Source of the DNA: Microbacterium sp. LWH11-1.2
Lineage (GTDB): Bacteria > Actinomycetota > Actinomycetes > Actinomycetales > Microbacteriaceae
Direction of reading: 5' to 3'
Assembly: GCF_038397745.1 (NCBI RefSeq)
Contig: NZ_CP151636.1
Coordinates: 3,782,001 to 3,846,000, forward strand
Length of the DNA stretch: 64,000 nt
The position numbers and the translations under genes were made by a program. Shown one piece after another: positions 20,958 to 29,710 of the stretch (position 1 is the stretch's first letter; every line of letters begins with the position of its first letter). Below the pieces are notes generated by a model. That model was not told the DNA's origin. It did not search any database and worked only from the letters and a program-made list of their open reading frames with translations.

Positions 20958-21995
20958 TCAGCGCCCTCGCGGCGGAGCCGTGCTCTCGCGCACGATCAGC
21001 TCCGTGCCCACCAGCGGCGTGTGCAGGCGGTCTTCGCCGTCGAGCTCGGCGAGCAGCGCATCGACCGCGAGCGCACCGACGCGCTCCGGATGCTGCTGCA
21101 CGGTCGTGAGGGGCGGCCAGAGCTGCGCGGCATCCGGCAGCCCGTCGAAGCCCACGATGCTGACGTCGCCCGGCACCTCGCGACCGGCCTCTCGGAACGC
21201 GCGCAGCACTCCGATGGCCATCTGGTCGTTCGCGGCGAACACCGCCGTCACGTCGTCGATCTCGCGCAGGCGGAGCCCCGCCTCGTAGCCGGATGCCGCC
21301 GACCAGTCCCCCTGCAGCACCTCGGGGATCGGCCGGCCGCGCCCGTCGAGGGTGGCCCGCCAGGCTTCCCGCCGACGCTCCGCGGAGTACGACTTCGCGG
21401 GGCCGGCGACATGCCAGACCGTGTCGTGGCCGAGATCGAGCAGGTGCTCGGTCGCGAGCCGCGCTCCCTGCGCCTGGTCGGTGTCGACGAACGGATGCAG
21501 GTCGCCGCGGTTCGAGTCCACGAAGACGACGGGCAGCGCGGCGGGGATCTCGATGTCGGCCTCATCGAGCTGATGGGCCTCGATCACGATGATGATGCCG
21601 TCGACCGCATGCTCCTCGAGCCGGCGGAAGGCGCCTTCGACGGTCTCCCCCGCGCTCGATTCGACGGGGATGAGGGTGAGGGCGTATCCGAGCTGCGCGG
21701 CGCGCACGGCGATCGCGTCGAGCGTGCGCTGGTTGCCGTAGGAGCTGAACGAGAACATCACCACGCCGATGGTGCGGAAGCGCCCGGATCGGAGGGCGCG
21801 GGCGGCGCTGTTCGGTCGGTAGCCGAGGCTCTGCATGGCCGCTTCGACACGTTCCCGTGTGGCCGCGCCCACGTATCCGCGGGCGTTCACCACGCGCGAG
21901 ACGGTCTGACCGGAGACCCCGGCCTCCCGTGCCACGTCCTCCATCGACGGCTCGCGACGACGCTGCGAGGGCTCTGCCAGATGCTCCGAGGACAC
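20958..21995 (-). CDS. LacI-family transcriptional regulator
   Basis: About 345 residues: a LacI helix-turn-helix (MEDVAREAGVSGQTVSRVVN) with hinge helix NSAARALRSG, then a periplasmic-binding-protein-like ligand domain ending GFDGLPDAAQLWPPLTTVQQ. It should repress the divergent sugar transport/beta-galactosidase genes until a glycoside inducer binds. I chose GTG 21995, which has GGATGG upstream; an ATG at 22013 lies inside the operator repeat and lacks a ribosome site, and ATG 21944 would still keep the HTH. The operators are described separately. Confidence 0.88.
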   Translation of the reverse strand: MSSEHLAEPSQRRREPSMEDVAREAGVSGQTVSRVVNARGYVGAATRERVEAAMQSLGYRPNSAARALRSGRFRTIGVVMFSFSSYGNQRTLDAIAVRAAQLGYALTLIPVESSAGETVEGAFRRLEEHAVDGIIIVIEAHQLDEADIEIPAALPVVFVDSNRGDLHPFVDTDQAQGARLATEHLLDLGHDTVWHVAGPAKSYSAERRREAWRATLDGRGRPIPEVLQGDWSAASGYEAGLRLREIDDVTAVFAANDQMAIGVLRAFREAGREVPGDVSIVGFDGLPDAAQLWPPLTTVQQHPERVGALAVDALLAELDGEDRLHTPLVGTELIVRESTAPPRGR

Positions 21996-22010
21996 GATCA
22001 ACCATCCATT

Positions 22011-22064
22011 CATATGTTGACGTTGACACACTAGCAGTCGATCGCATATGTTGACGTAGACACA
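22011..22064. promoter_or_regulatory. Two tandem LacI-type operators
   Basis: Nearly identical 20-mers, CATATGTTGACGTTGACACA (22011-22030) and CATATGTTGACGTAGACACA (22045-22064), are 34 bp apart. Each holds the TGT-n2-ACGT-n2-ACA dyad typical of LacI-family operators. They occupy the divergent promoter region of the lacI-like gene and the permease genes. Confidence 0.75.
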
Positions 22065-22103
22065 TGGCGCATCGAGCGCACTTACTCGAAGAAGGTCTCG
22101 TCG

Positions 22104-23021
22104 ATGACGACTGAAAACCCCGCAGCACTCGGAGCCCTCGGCATCCGACGCCGCGACAAGCGCGACTGGAAGGGATGGGCCTTCGTCGGCCCGTTCATGG
22201 TCGTGTTCGCCCTGGTGTTCCTGACACCGCTCGCCTACGCGCTCTACCTGAGCTTCTTCCAGGAGAAGCTCATCGGCGGCACCGCATTCGTCGGCCTCGA
22301 CAACTACGTCCGCGCGCTGAGCGACCCGCAGTTCTGGGAGGCGTTCGGCCGCGTGCTGATCTTCCTCGTCGTGCAGGTGCCGATCATGCTGATGCTCGCC
22401 CTCGGCGCGGCGCTCGCCCTCGACAGCGCCCGGCTGCGCGGAGCATCCTTCTTCCGCATCATCATCTTCCTGCCCTATGCCGTACCCGCTGTCGTCGCCG
22501 TGCTGATGTGGGGCTACATCTACGGCGACCAGTTCGGCCTCGCGAGCAACGTCAACGACTTCCTCGGCATCGACGCGATCACCCCGTTCGCGAAGGAATG
22601 GATGCTGGTCTCGATCGGCAACATCGTGACCTGGGAGTTCGTCGGCTACAACATGCTGATCTTCTACTCCTCGCTCAAGACCATCCCCACCGACATGTAC
22701 GAGGCCGCCTCGCTCGACGGCGCAGGAGCCTGGCGCACGATCTTCTCGATCAAGATCCCCTCGGTCCGCGGCGCTCTCGTGATCGCGACGATCTTCTCGA
22801 TCATCGGCAGCTTCCAGCTGTTCAACGAGCCCAACATCCTGCGCCCGCTGGCACCCAACGTGATCACGACGTTCTTCACGCCGAACATGTACGCGTACAA
22901 CCTGTCGTTCGCAGGCCAGCAGTTCAACTACGCCGCGACGATCGCCATCATCATGGGCGTCATCACCGCGGTCATCGCCTACGTCGTGCAGCTGCGCGGC
23001 TCGAAGTCTGAGGTGCGCTGA
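22104..23021 (+). CDS. Sugar ABC transporter permease (MalF/UgpA type)
   Basis: A 305-residue inner-membrane permease with six spans. The N-terminal GPFMVVFALVFLTPLAYALYL and the ATPase-coupling EAA loop EAASLDGAGAWRTIFSIKIPS mark the carbohydrate uptake type 1 family. It pairs with the next gene and the binding lipoprotein. No ATPase gene is in the operon, so a shared MsmK/MalK-like ATPase elsewhere is expected. It is the first gene downstream of the LacI operators. Confidence 0.9.
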   Translation: MTTENPAALGALGIRRRDKRDWKGWAFVGPFMVVFALVFLTPLAYALYLSFFQEKLIGGTAFVGLDNYVRALSDPQFWEAFGRVLIFLVVQVPIMLMLALGAALALDSARLRGASFFRIIIFLPYAVPAVVAVLMWGYIYGDQFGLASNVNDFLGIDAITPFAKEWMLVSIGNIVTWEFVGYNMLIFYSSLKTIPTDMYEAASLDGAGAWRTIFSIKIPSVRGALVIATIFSIIGSFQLFNEPNILRPLAPNVITTFFTPNMYAYNLSFAGQQFNYAATIAIIMGVITAVIAYVVQLRGSKSEVR

Positions 23022-23022
23022 C

Positions 23023-23913
23023 ATGGCACTCCCCCTCGCCCGTTCCTCGCGCAAGCGCCACGATCCGATGAACCCGCGCAAGTCCCACACGCTGCTGATC
23101 GTCATGATCCTGTACGCGCTGTACACGCTCGTCCCGCTGGTCTGGCTGCTCTTCAGCTCGACCAAGACCCAGTCCGGGCTGTTCAGCTCGTTCGGCCTCT
23201 GGTTCGCCGACGACTTCGCGTTCTTCGACAACCTCGTGGCCACGTTCTCGTACCGCGACGGCATCTTCCTGCGCTGGCTGGGCAACACGCTGCTCTACGT
23301 CGTGGTGGGTGCCGGCGGTGCGACGCTGCTGGCCACCCTGGCCGGCTACGGTCTGGCGAAGTACCGGTTCCCGGGCCGCCGTGCGGTGTTCGCCGTCGTC
23401 CTCGGCGCGGTCGCGGTGCCCGGCACGGCGCTCGCAGTCCCGACGTTCCTGCTGTTCAGCGAACTGGGACTGACGAACACGCCGTGGGCGGTGATCATCC
23501 CGTCGCTGATCAGTCCGTTCGGCCTGTACCTCATCTGGGTGTTCGCCTCCGAGTCGGTGCCGACCGAACTGCTCGAGGCGGCGCGCATCGACGGCGCCGG
23601 CGAGTTCCGCACGTTCTTCACGATCTCGATGCGGCTGCTCGCTCCCGGCATCGTGACCGTCGCGCTCTTCACGGTCGTCGCCACCTGGAACAACTACTTC
23701 CTGCCGCTGATCATGCTGTCGGACCCCGCCTGGTACCCGCTCACCGTGGGTCTCAATCAGTGGAGTTCGCAGGCGATCGGCGCCGGATCCCAGCCCATCT
23801 ACAACCTCGTGATCATGGGCTCGCTCCTCACGATCGTCCCGATCGTCATCGCCTTCCTGCTGCTGCAGCGTTTCTGGCAGTCAGGTCTCACCGCGGGAAG
23901 CGTCAAGCAGTAG
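23023..23913 (+). CDS. Sugar ABC transporter permease (MalG/UgpE type)
   Basis: A 296-residue second permease with six spans. The EAA loop reads EAARIDGAGEFRTFFTISMRL, and the family ending LLLQRFWQSGLTAGSVKQ is intact. It starts one base after the stop of the first permease, so the two are translated together. It acts with the lipoprotein downstream to import an oligosaccharide or glycoside. Confidence 0.9.
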   Translation: MALPLARSSRKRHDPMNPRKSHTLLIVMILYALYTLVPLVWLLFSSTKTQSGLFSSFGLWFADDFAFFDNLVATFSYRDGIFLRWLGNTLLYVVVGAGGATLLATLAGYGLAKYRFPGRRAVFAVVLGAVAVPGTALAVPTFLLFSELGLTNTPWAVIIPSLISPFGLYLIWVFASESVPTELLEAARIDGAGEFRTFFTISMRLLAPGIVTVALFTVVATWNNYFLPLIMLSDPAWYPLTVGLNQWSSQAIGAGSQPIYNLVIMGSLLTIVPIVIAFLLLQRFWQSGLTAGSVKQ

Positions 23914-23979
23914 CCTCCCGTACCCCTGCATCACCCTCGCGCTCCGATGCCGGATCGCACCCCCCGAAAGGACACAGCA

Positions 23980-25335
23980 ATGAAGCACCTTCCCTCACCG
24001 ACGCGGCGCACCCTCGCAGTGCTCGCCGCAGGAACCGTGGCAGCGCTGGCGCTGGCCGGCTGCAGCACCGGCGGCAGCGGCGACACCGGCAGCGGCTCCG
24101 GCACCGGCTCGTTCGACTCCGTGGAGGCGGCCCTCGAGAAGGGCGGCGAGATCACGTACTGGTCGTGGACCCCGTCCGCCGAGGACCAGGTCGCCGCGTT
24201 CGAGAAGGAGTACCCGAACGTCAAGGTCAACCTCGTCAACGCGGGCACCAACAACGAGGAGTACACGAAGCTGCAGAACGCCATCAAGGCGGGCTCCGGC
24301 GCTCCCGACGTCGTGCAGGTCGAGTACTACGCGCTGCCGCAGTTCGCCCTGACCGACGCGTTCGTCGACCTCTCGCAGTACGGCTTCGCCGACTTCGAAG
24401 ACGACTACACGGCGTCGACCTGGAACTCCGTGACCGACGGCGACGCGATCTACGGCCTCCCCCAGGACTCGGGCCCCATGGCGCTCTTCTATAACAAGGC
24501 CGTCTTCGACGCGGCCGGCATCGCCGTGCCGACCACGTGGGATGAGTACTACGAAGCCGCCAAGGCGATCCACGCGGCGAACCCCGACGCCTACGTCACG
24601 AACGACACGGGCGACGCGGGCTTCGCGACGTCGATGATCTGGCAGGCCGGCGGCAAGCCGTTCGCGACCTCCGGCACCGACGTGACCCTCGATCTGCAGG
24701 ACGAGGGCTCGAAGAAGTGGACCGAGAACTGGAACCGCCTCGTCGAGGAGGGCCTCGTCGCGCAGACCAGCAGCTGGAGCGACGAGTGGTTCCGCGGGCT
24801 CGGCGACGGCAGCATCGCCACGCTCGTGATCGGCGCCTGGATGCCCGGCAACCTGATTTCGGGTGCTCCCGACGGCGCCGGCGACTGGCGCGTCGCGCCG
24901 ATGCCGACCTATGACGGCACCCCGGCCAGCGCCGAGAACGGCGGCGGCGGCCAGGCCGTGACGAAGCAGAGCAAGAACCCGGAGCTCGCCGCAGGCTTCC
25001 TGTGGTGGCTGAACAACTCCGAGGAGAGCATCTCGATCTTCCTCGAGTCCGGCGGCTTCCCGTCGACCACGGCAGAGCTGTCGAGCGACGAGTTCCTGGC
25101 CGACGCGCCGGAGTACTTCGGCGGTCAGAAGATCAACGAGGTGCTCGCGGGTGCGGCCGATGACGTGGTCGAAGGCTGGAGCTACCTCCCCTACCAGGTG
25201 TACGCGAACAGCATCTTCGGAGACACCGTCGGCCAGTCGTACCAGAACAACAGCGACCTGAACGAGGGCCTCACCGCCTGGCAGGACGCGCTGGTCGAGT
25301 ACGGCAACGACCAGGGCTTCGCCGTCAACAAGTAA
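23980..25335 (+). CDS. Sugar-binding lipoprotein of the ABC importer
   Basis: A 451-residue family 1 extracellular solute-binding protein. The signal peptide ends in a lipobox LALAGC (Cys about 28), followed by a Gly/Ser-rich linker, so it is tethered to the outer face of the membrane. The domain begins ITYWSWTPSAEDQVAAFEKE, as in MalE/UgpB-like proteins. The ATG at 23980 follows GAAAGGA. Placing the binding protein after the permeases is the reverse of the commonest order. Confidence 0.9.
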   Translation: MKHLPSPTRRTLAVLAAGTVAALALAGCSTGGSGDTGSGSGTGSFDSVEAALEKGGEITYWSWTPSAEDQVAAFEKEYPNVKVNLVNAGTNNEEYTKLQNAIKAGSGAPDVVQVEYYALPQFALTDAFVDLSQYGFADFEDDYTASTWNSVTDGDAIYGLPQDSGPMALFYNKAVFDAAGIAVPTTWDEYYEAAKAIHAANPDAYVTNDTGDAGFATSMIWQAGGKPFATSGTDVTLDLQDEGSKKWTENWNRLVEEGLVAQTSSWSDEWFRGLGDGSIATLVIGAWMPGNLISGAPDGAGDWRVAPMPTYDGTPASAENGGGGQAVTKQSKNPELAAGFLWWLNNSEESISIFLESGGFPSTTAELSSDEFLADAPEYFGGQKINEVLAGAADDVVEGWSYLPYQVYANSIFGDTVGQSYQNNSDLNEGLTAWQDALVEYGNDQGFAVNK

Positions 25336-25350
25336 CACGCAGGCCGGATC

Positions 25351-25396
25351 GGGTCCCGCCGGGTCCCTGAGCCTGTCGAAGGGCCCAGTGGGACCC
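25351..25396. repeat. Interspersed repeat within an inverted repeat (possible terminator)
   Basis: The repeat core, here in reverse orientation (GGGTCCCTGAGCCTGTCG, then AAGGGCCCAG, 25361-25387), is framed by GGGTCCC (25351-25357) and GGGACCC (25390-25396), which could pair. It lies between the binding-protein gene and the beta-galactosidase and could attenuate transcription between them. Confidence 0.55.
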
Positions 25397-25430
25397 CTCC
25401 GGCCTCCCCCATCGAAAGCACCGCGAAAAC

Positions 25431-27161
25431 GTGACCTCCTTCTCCATCGGCGACACCGACTTCCTTCGCGACGGCTCGCCGCACCAGGTGATCTCCGGCG
25501 CCATCCACTACTTCCGGGTGCACCCCGATCAGTGGCAGGACCGCATCCGCAAGGCGAGGCTCATGGGCCTCAACACCATCGAGACCTACGTCGCGTGGAA
25601 CGCGCACGAGCCCCGGCGCGGGGAGTGGGACGCGAACGGCTGGAACGACCTCGGTCGATTCCTCGATCTCGTGCACGCAGAGGGCATGGACGCCATCGTC
25701 CGCCCCGGACCCTACATCTGCGCCGAGTGGCACAACGGGGGCCTCCCCGTCTGGCTCACCGGCGGCGAGCGCGAGCTGCGCTCCTCGGAGCCGGCGTTCC
25801 TGGCCGACGTGAGCTCGTATCTCCGCCGGGTCTACGAGATCGTCGCGCCGCGGCAGATCGATCGCGGCGGGCCCGTCGTGCTCGTCCAGATCGAGAACGA
25901 GTACGGCGCGTACGGCTCCGACAGGGCCTACCTCGAAGCGCTGGTCACCGTCACCCGTGACGCCGGCATCACCGTGCCGCTCACCACGGTCGATCAGCCG
26001 GTCGACCGGATGCTCGACGACGGCAGCCTTCCCGAGCTCCACAAGACCGGGTCCTTCGGCTCGCGCAGCGCCGAGCGGCTGGCGACGCTCCGGAAGCACC
26101 AGCCGACCGGACCCCTGATGTGCTCGGAGTTCTGGGACGGCTGGTTCGACTGGTGGGGCGGCGTGCACCACACGACCGACGTCGCCACCGCCGCTGCCGA
26201 CCTCGACGAGCTGCTCGCCGCCGGCGCGTCGGTGAACATCTACATGTTCCATGGCGGCACGAACTTCGGCCTGACCAACGGCGCGAACGACAAGGGCCGC
26301 TACCTCCCGCTCGTGACCTCCTACGACTACGACGCCCCGCTCGACGAAGCCGGCGACCCCACGGAGAAGTTCTTCGCCTTCCGCGACGTCATCGCGAAGT
26401 ACGCTCCGGTTCCCGAGGAGCTTCCGACCCGGACCGCGGCGGCGCCGACCTTCGACGTCGCGCTCTCTCCCCTGGGCGGATGGACGGATGCCACGGCATC
26501 CGGTCCCGTCACCGAACATCCCCTGACGTTCGACGAGCTCGGTCACCTCAGCGCCCTGGTGCGCTACGACGTCGAGCTGCCCGGCCAGGGCGGGCTGCTC
26601 GCGGTCGAGGACGTCCGCGACCTCGCCTGGGTGAGCGTCGACGGGCAGCCTGTCGGAACACTGTCTCGCACGCGGCACGATCGCGCGATCCGCATCCCGG
26701 CCGGCAGCATGCTCAGCATCCTCGTCGAAGACCAGGGTCGCGTGAACTACGATCATCGACTCGGCGAGCAGAAGGGGCTGATCGGCGACGTGACCCTCGA
26801 CGGCGTCGCTCTGACCGGCTGGCGCTCGACGCCGCTCGACGTCGCGGCCATCGCCGCCGAGATCGGCGGACGATCGGACGACGCCGCCGAAGACGGACCG
26901 CTGGCATGGGCCGGAGACTTCTCCCTCGAGGAGCCGAGCGACCTGTTCCTCGAGACGTCCGCCTGGAGCAAGGGCTACGCCTTCCTCAACGGCTTCTTCC
27001 TCGGCCGCTACTGGCGCAACGGACCGCAGCGCACGCTGTACGTCCCGGCACCGGCGACCCGGGCGGGTGCGAACCGCCTGATCGTGCTCGAGCTGGAGCA
27101 CCTCGTGGCACCGCGGGCGTCGTTCGTCGGCGCTCTCTCGCTCGGCGACACCGAGGAGTGA
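25431..27161 (+). CDS. GH35 beta-galactosidase
   Basis: A 576-residue cytoplasmic glycosidase (no signal peptide) of glycoside hydrolase family 35. The TIM barrel carries the acid/base Glu in IENEYG (about 157) and the nucleophile Glu in CSEFWDGWFDWWG (about 233), plus YMFHGGTNFG. Beta-sandwich domains follow, ending in a jelly-roll with FLGRYWRNGPQRTLYVP. It would cleave terminal beta-galactosides brought in by the preceding ABC importer, under LacI control. The start is a GTG with a GAAAGCACCGCGAAAAC leader and no strong ribosome site. The enzyme is smaller than plant homologues. Confidence 0.92.
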   Translation: MTSFSIGDTDFLRDGSPHQVISGAIHYFRVHPDQWQDRIRKARLMGLNTIETYVAWNAHEPRRGEWDANGWNDLGRFLDLVHAEGMDAIVRPGPYICAEWHNGGLPVWLTGGERELRSSEPAFLADVSSYLRRVYEIVAPRQIDRGGPVVLVQIENEYGAYGSDRAYLEALVTVTRDAGITVPLTTVDQPVDRMLDDGSLPELHKTGSFGSRSAERLATLRKHQPTGPLMCSEFWDGWFDWWGGVHHTTDVATAAADLDELLAAGASVNIYMFHGGTNFGLTNGANDKGRYLPLVTSYDYDAPLDEAGDPTEKFFAFRDVIAKYAPVPEELPTRTAAAPTFDVALSPLGGWTDATASGPVTEHPLTFDELGHLSALVRYDVELPGQGGLLAVEDVRDLAWVSVDGQPVGTLSRTRHDRAIRIPAGSMLSILVEDQGRVNYDHRLGEQKGLIGDVTLDGVALTGWRSTPLDVAAIAAEIGGRSDDAAEDGPLAWAGDFSLEEPSDLFLETSAWSKGYAFLNGFFLGRYWRNGPQRTLYVPAPATRAGANRLIVLELEHLVAPRASFVGALSLGDTEE

Positions 27162-27168
27162 CAGGCGT

Positions 27169-27657
27169 TCAGTCGCGGAGCGTGTGCCAGAGCACGGCGG
27201 ACAGCCGCTCGGCATCGTCGTCGTGGATACGCTGCCAGTTCCGGCCGTTGCGGGCGAAGGTCGCCCGCACACCGGCCGGCACCTCCGCCGGGTCGATCGG
27301 TTCCGCGAGCCACGCGCAGCGGCGGACGTGTACGAGGTCCGCCGCGGCGGCATCCTCTCCGGCGTCGTACGCCCAGGGACCGGCGATGCGTCCCAGATAG
27401 GTCAGGCCGTCGACATCCCTCGTCCACACGAACGCACCGGTCGGCGCCTTCGCGAACCGCTCGATACGCCACGCCAACCGGATGCCGGACTGCGCGTCTG
27501 CCGTGACCACGGCCTCGGCCAGTGAGCCGGGAGCCGGCTCCAGTCTGCCGCCGATGCCGCAGATGCCGAGCTCGAGCGCGCGCTCCGGGCCCACGCCACG
27601 GGGCACCGCATCGTCGCGGGAGCGCATCGGAGCGCGGTAGACCGGCATCTCGCTCAT
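27169..27657 (-). CDS. Unrecognised 162-residue actinobacterial protein
   Basis: I do not recognise this family. It is soluble with no signal peptide. The middle has an aromatic block with RDVDGLTYLGRIAGPWAYD, followed by ADLVHVRRCAWLAEPI and NGRNWQRIHDDDAE, patterns reminiscent of nuclease-associated or nucleic-acid sensing modules, though this is only a resemblance. The start codon overlaps the stop of the upstream phosphoesterase gene by four bases (ATGA), so the two are translationally coupled and may work together. Confidence 0.65.
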   Translation of the reverse strand: MSEMPVYRAPMRSRDDAVPRGVGPERALELGICGIGGRLEPAPGSLAEAVVTADAQSGIRLAWRIERFAKAPTGAFVWTRDVDGLTYLGRIAGPWAYDAGEDAAAADLVHVRRCAWLAEPIDPAEVPAGVRATFARNGRNWQRIHDDDAERLSAVLWHTLRD

Positions 27658-28151
27658 CGAACGGGCACCAGCGCCGTCTCGATCGACGCCCCATCGATCG
27701 AGACCGTCATCATCGTGCAGACCGGCTGACGCCGGCGGTCCGTGGGCGACCCGGGGTTCAGCAGCCGCATGCCGGCCGCTGACACCGTGTCCCAGGGGAT
27801 GTGCGAGTGGCCGAAGATCAGCAGATCGATGCCGGGGAAGGCCTCGTCCATGCGCTGCTCCCGCCGCGTCGCCGCCCCCGTCTCGTGGATGACCGCGATG
27901 TCGACCTCCTCGACGGTGAATCGCGCGACCTCGGGCAGGCGGGCACGCAGCTCGGGTCCGTCGTTGTTGCCGTAGACGCCGCGGAAGAGGCGAGACCTCG
28001 ACTCGAGCAGTTCGAGGGTCGCCAGGTCCACCCAGTCCCCCGCGTGCACCACGATGTCGGCCTCGTCCACCGCACGCAGCACGACGTCGGGCAGGCGTCT
28101 CGCCCGCTTCGGCACGTGGGTGTCGGCGAGCAGCAGCATCCGCGTCGTCAT
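27654..28151 (-). CDS. YfcE-type metallophosphoesterase
   Basis: A 165-residue calcineurin-like phosphodiesterase. The metal-ligand motifs are LLLADTHVP, HAGDWVD, YGNNDGPE, IHETG and the final GHSHIPWD, all in the usual order. Related YfcE/MJ0936 proteins hydrolyse phosphodiesters, including cyclic nucleotides or 2',3'-cNMPs, with Mn2+. I chose ATG 28151, which begins MTTRMLLLADTHV. It is coupled to the unrecognised gene downstream and divergent from the symporter. Confidence 0.88.
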   Translation of the reverse strand: MTTRMLLLADTHVPKRARRLPDVVLRAVDEADIVVHAGDWVDLATLELLESRSRLFRGVYGNNDGPELRARLPEVARFTVEEVDIAVIHETGAATRREQRMDEAFPGIDLLIFGHSHIPWDTVSAAGMRLLNPGSPTDRRRQPVCTMMTVSIDGASIETALVPVR

Positions 28152-28249
28152 CCCCGACACGCTATCCGACCCCGACCCACAGCGAACACTCAGGAAGGCG
28201 TAAACTCGCCCGAGTCCCTGGCGTACCAGGCACTGATCGGAGAAGCATC

Positions 28250-29710
28250 TTGAGTACTGCACCCGCGCCCGCGAATCCGCGCTCGCGCGTCATCACGGCC
28301 AGCCTCGTCGGCACCACGATCGAGTTCTACGACTTCTACGCATATGCGACGGCCGCCGTGCTCGTGTTCCCCGCCCTGTTCTTCCCGACGGGCAACGACA
28401 CGACATCGCTGCTCTCGTCGTTCGCCGTGTTCGGCGCGGCGATGGTGGCGCGCCCGATCGGCGCGGTCGTCTTCGGCCACTTCGGCGACAAGTTCGGCCG
28501 CAAGGCGACACTCGTCGCCTCGCTGCTCACGATGGGCATCGCGACGTTCGTGATCGGCCTGCTGCCCACATTCCAGCAGATCGGCTGGTGGGCGGCGCTC
28601 CTGCTGCTGCTCCTCCGTCTCGCGCAGGGCTTCGCGCTCGGCGGCGAGTGGTCCGGTGCCGCGCTGGTCGCGACCGAGAACGCCCCGAAGGGCAAGCGCG
28701 CCTGGTACGGCACCTTCCCGCAGCTGGGCGCGCCGCTCGGCTTCATCATCGCGAACTTCCTGTTCCTCGGGATCAACTGGCTGCTGCCCCACGCCGAGAA
28801 CCCGGCGCTGAAGTCCGAGGCGTTCCTGTCGTGGGGATGGCGCATCCCGTTCCTGTTCTCCGCTGTCATGGTGATCATCGGCCTGTGGGTGCGTCTCAAG
28901 CTCGTCGAGTCCGACACCTTCAAGAAGGCCGAGACCAAGGGCGTGATCCGCAAGCTCCCGCTCGCCACGGTGTTCCGTCACCACTGGAAGCACCTGATCC
29001 TCGGCACGTTCATCATGCTCGCGACGTACGTGCTCTTCTACCTGATGACCAACTTCACGCTCGCCTACGGCACCAAGGCGGCCTCGCTCGAGACGGCATC
29101 CGCAGCCGCCCAGGCCGCTGCCGAGGCCGCAGGCAAGGACTTCGACGCGTCGGCGTTCGCCGCCCAGTTCTATCCCGGACTCGGCTTCGGCTACACCGAC
29201 TTCGTGCTGATGCAGATCGTCGGCGTGGTCTTCTTCGGCATCTTCACCCTGCTGTCCGGGCCCTTCGCCGACCGGTACGGCCGCCGGAAGGTCCTGCTGG
29301 TGGTGACCGGGCTCATCATCGTGTTCGGCCTCACCTTCAACCTGTTCCTGCTGCCCACCGCCGACCCGCGACTGACCACGACACTCGTGCAGGCGTTCCT
29401 CGTGATCGGCTTCCTGCTGATGGGCGCGACGTTCGGGCCCATGGGTGCCCTGCTTCCCGAGCTCTTCCCGACGAACGTGCGGTACACGGGGTCGGCGATC
29501 TCGTACAACGTGTCGTCGATCCTGGGTGCGGCCGTCGCTCCGCTCATCGCGGTGGCGCTGTGGGAGCTCGGCGACGGCGCTCCGTGGCTCGTCGGGCTGT
29601 ACCTGTCGGTGATGGGCGTGCTGACCTTCGTGGCGCTGATCCTCTCGCCCGAGACCAAGGACCACGACTACGAGGAGGACCTCGGAGTGTCGTCAGGCGC
29701 CGCGCTCTGA
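28250..29710 (+). CDS. MHS-family metabolite:proton symporter
   Basis: A 486-residue major facilitator with twelve spans, of the metabolite:H+ symporter group (ProP, ShiA, citrate/alpha-ketoglutarate permeases). Hallmarks are GTTIEFYDFYAYATAA, GHFGDKFGRKATLV and the span-4/5 region RLAQGFALGGEWSGAALV. The substrate is likely an organic acid or betaine. A long Ala-rich loop separates spans 7 and 8. The start is a TTG at 28250 with GGAGAAG five bases upstream, and TAAACT (28201-28206) is a plausible -10. Its end overlaps the convergent HAD gene by 18 bases. Confidence 0.9.
   Translation: MSTAPAPANPRSRVITASLVGTTIEFYDFYAYATAAVLVFPALFFPTGNDTTSLLSSFAVFGAAMVARPIGAVVFGHFGDKFGRKATLVASLLTMGIATFVIGLLPTFQQIGWWAALLLLLLRLAQGFALGGEWSGAALVATENAPKGKRAWYGTFPQLGAPLGFIIANFLFLGINWLLPHAENPALKSEAFLSWGWRIPFLFSAVMVIIGLWVRLKLVESDTFKKAETKGVIRKLPLATVFRHHWKHLILGTFIMLATYVLFYLMTNFTLAYGTKAASLETASAAAQAAAEAAGKDFDASAFAAQFYPGLGFGYTDFVLMQIVGVVFFGIFTLLSGPFADRYGRRKVLLVVTGLIIVFGLTFNLFLLPTADPRLTTTLVQAFLVIGFLLMGATFGPMGALLPELFPTNVRYTGSAISYNVSSILGAAVAPLIAVALWELGDGAPWLVGLYLSVMGVLTFVALILSPETKDHDYEEDLGVSSGAAL

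Noticed and set aside
20958..23288. A 776-residue LacI-like protein extending over the first permease
   Set aside because: Residues before the HTH are shadow translation of the permease; two operators and a usable GTG start lie at the divergent boundary.
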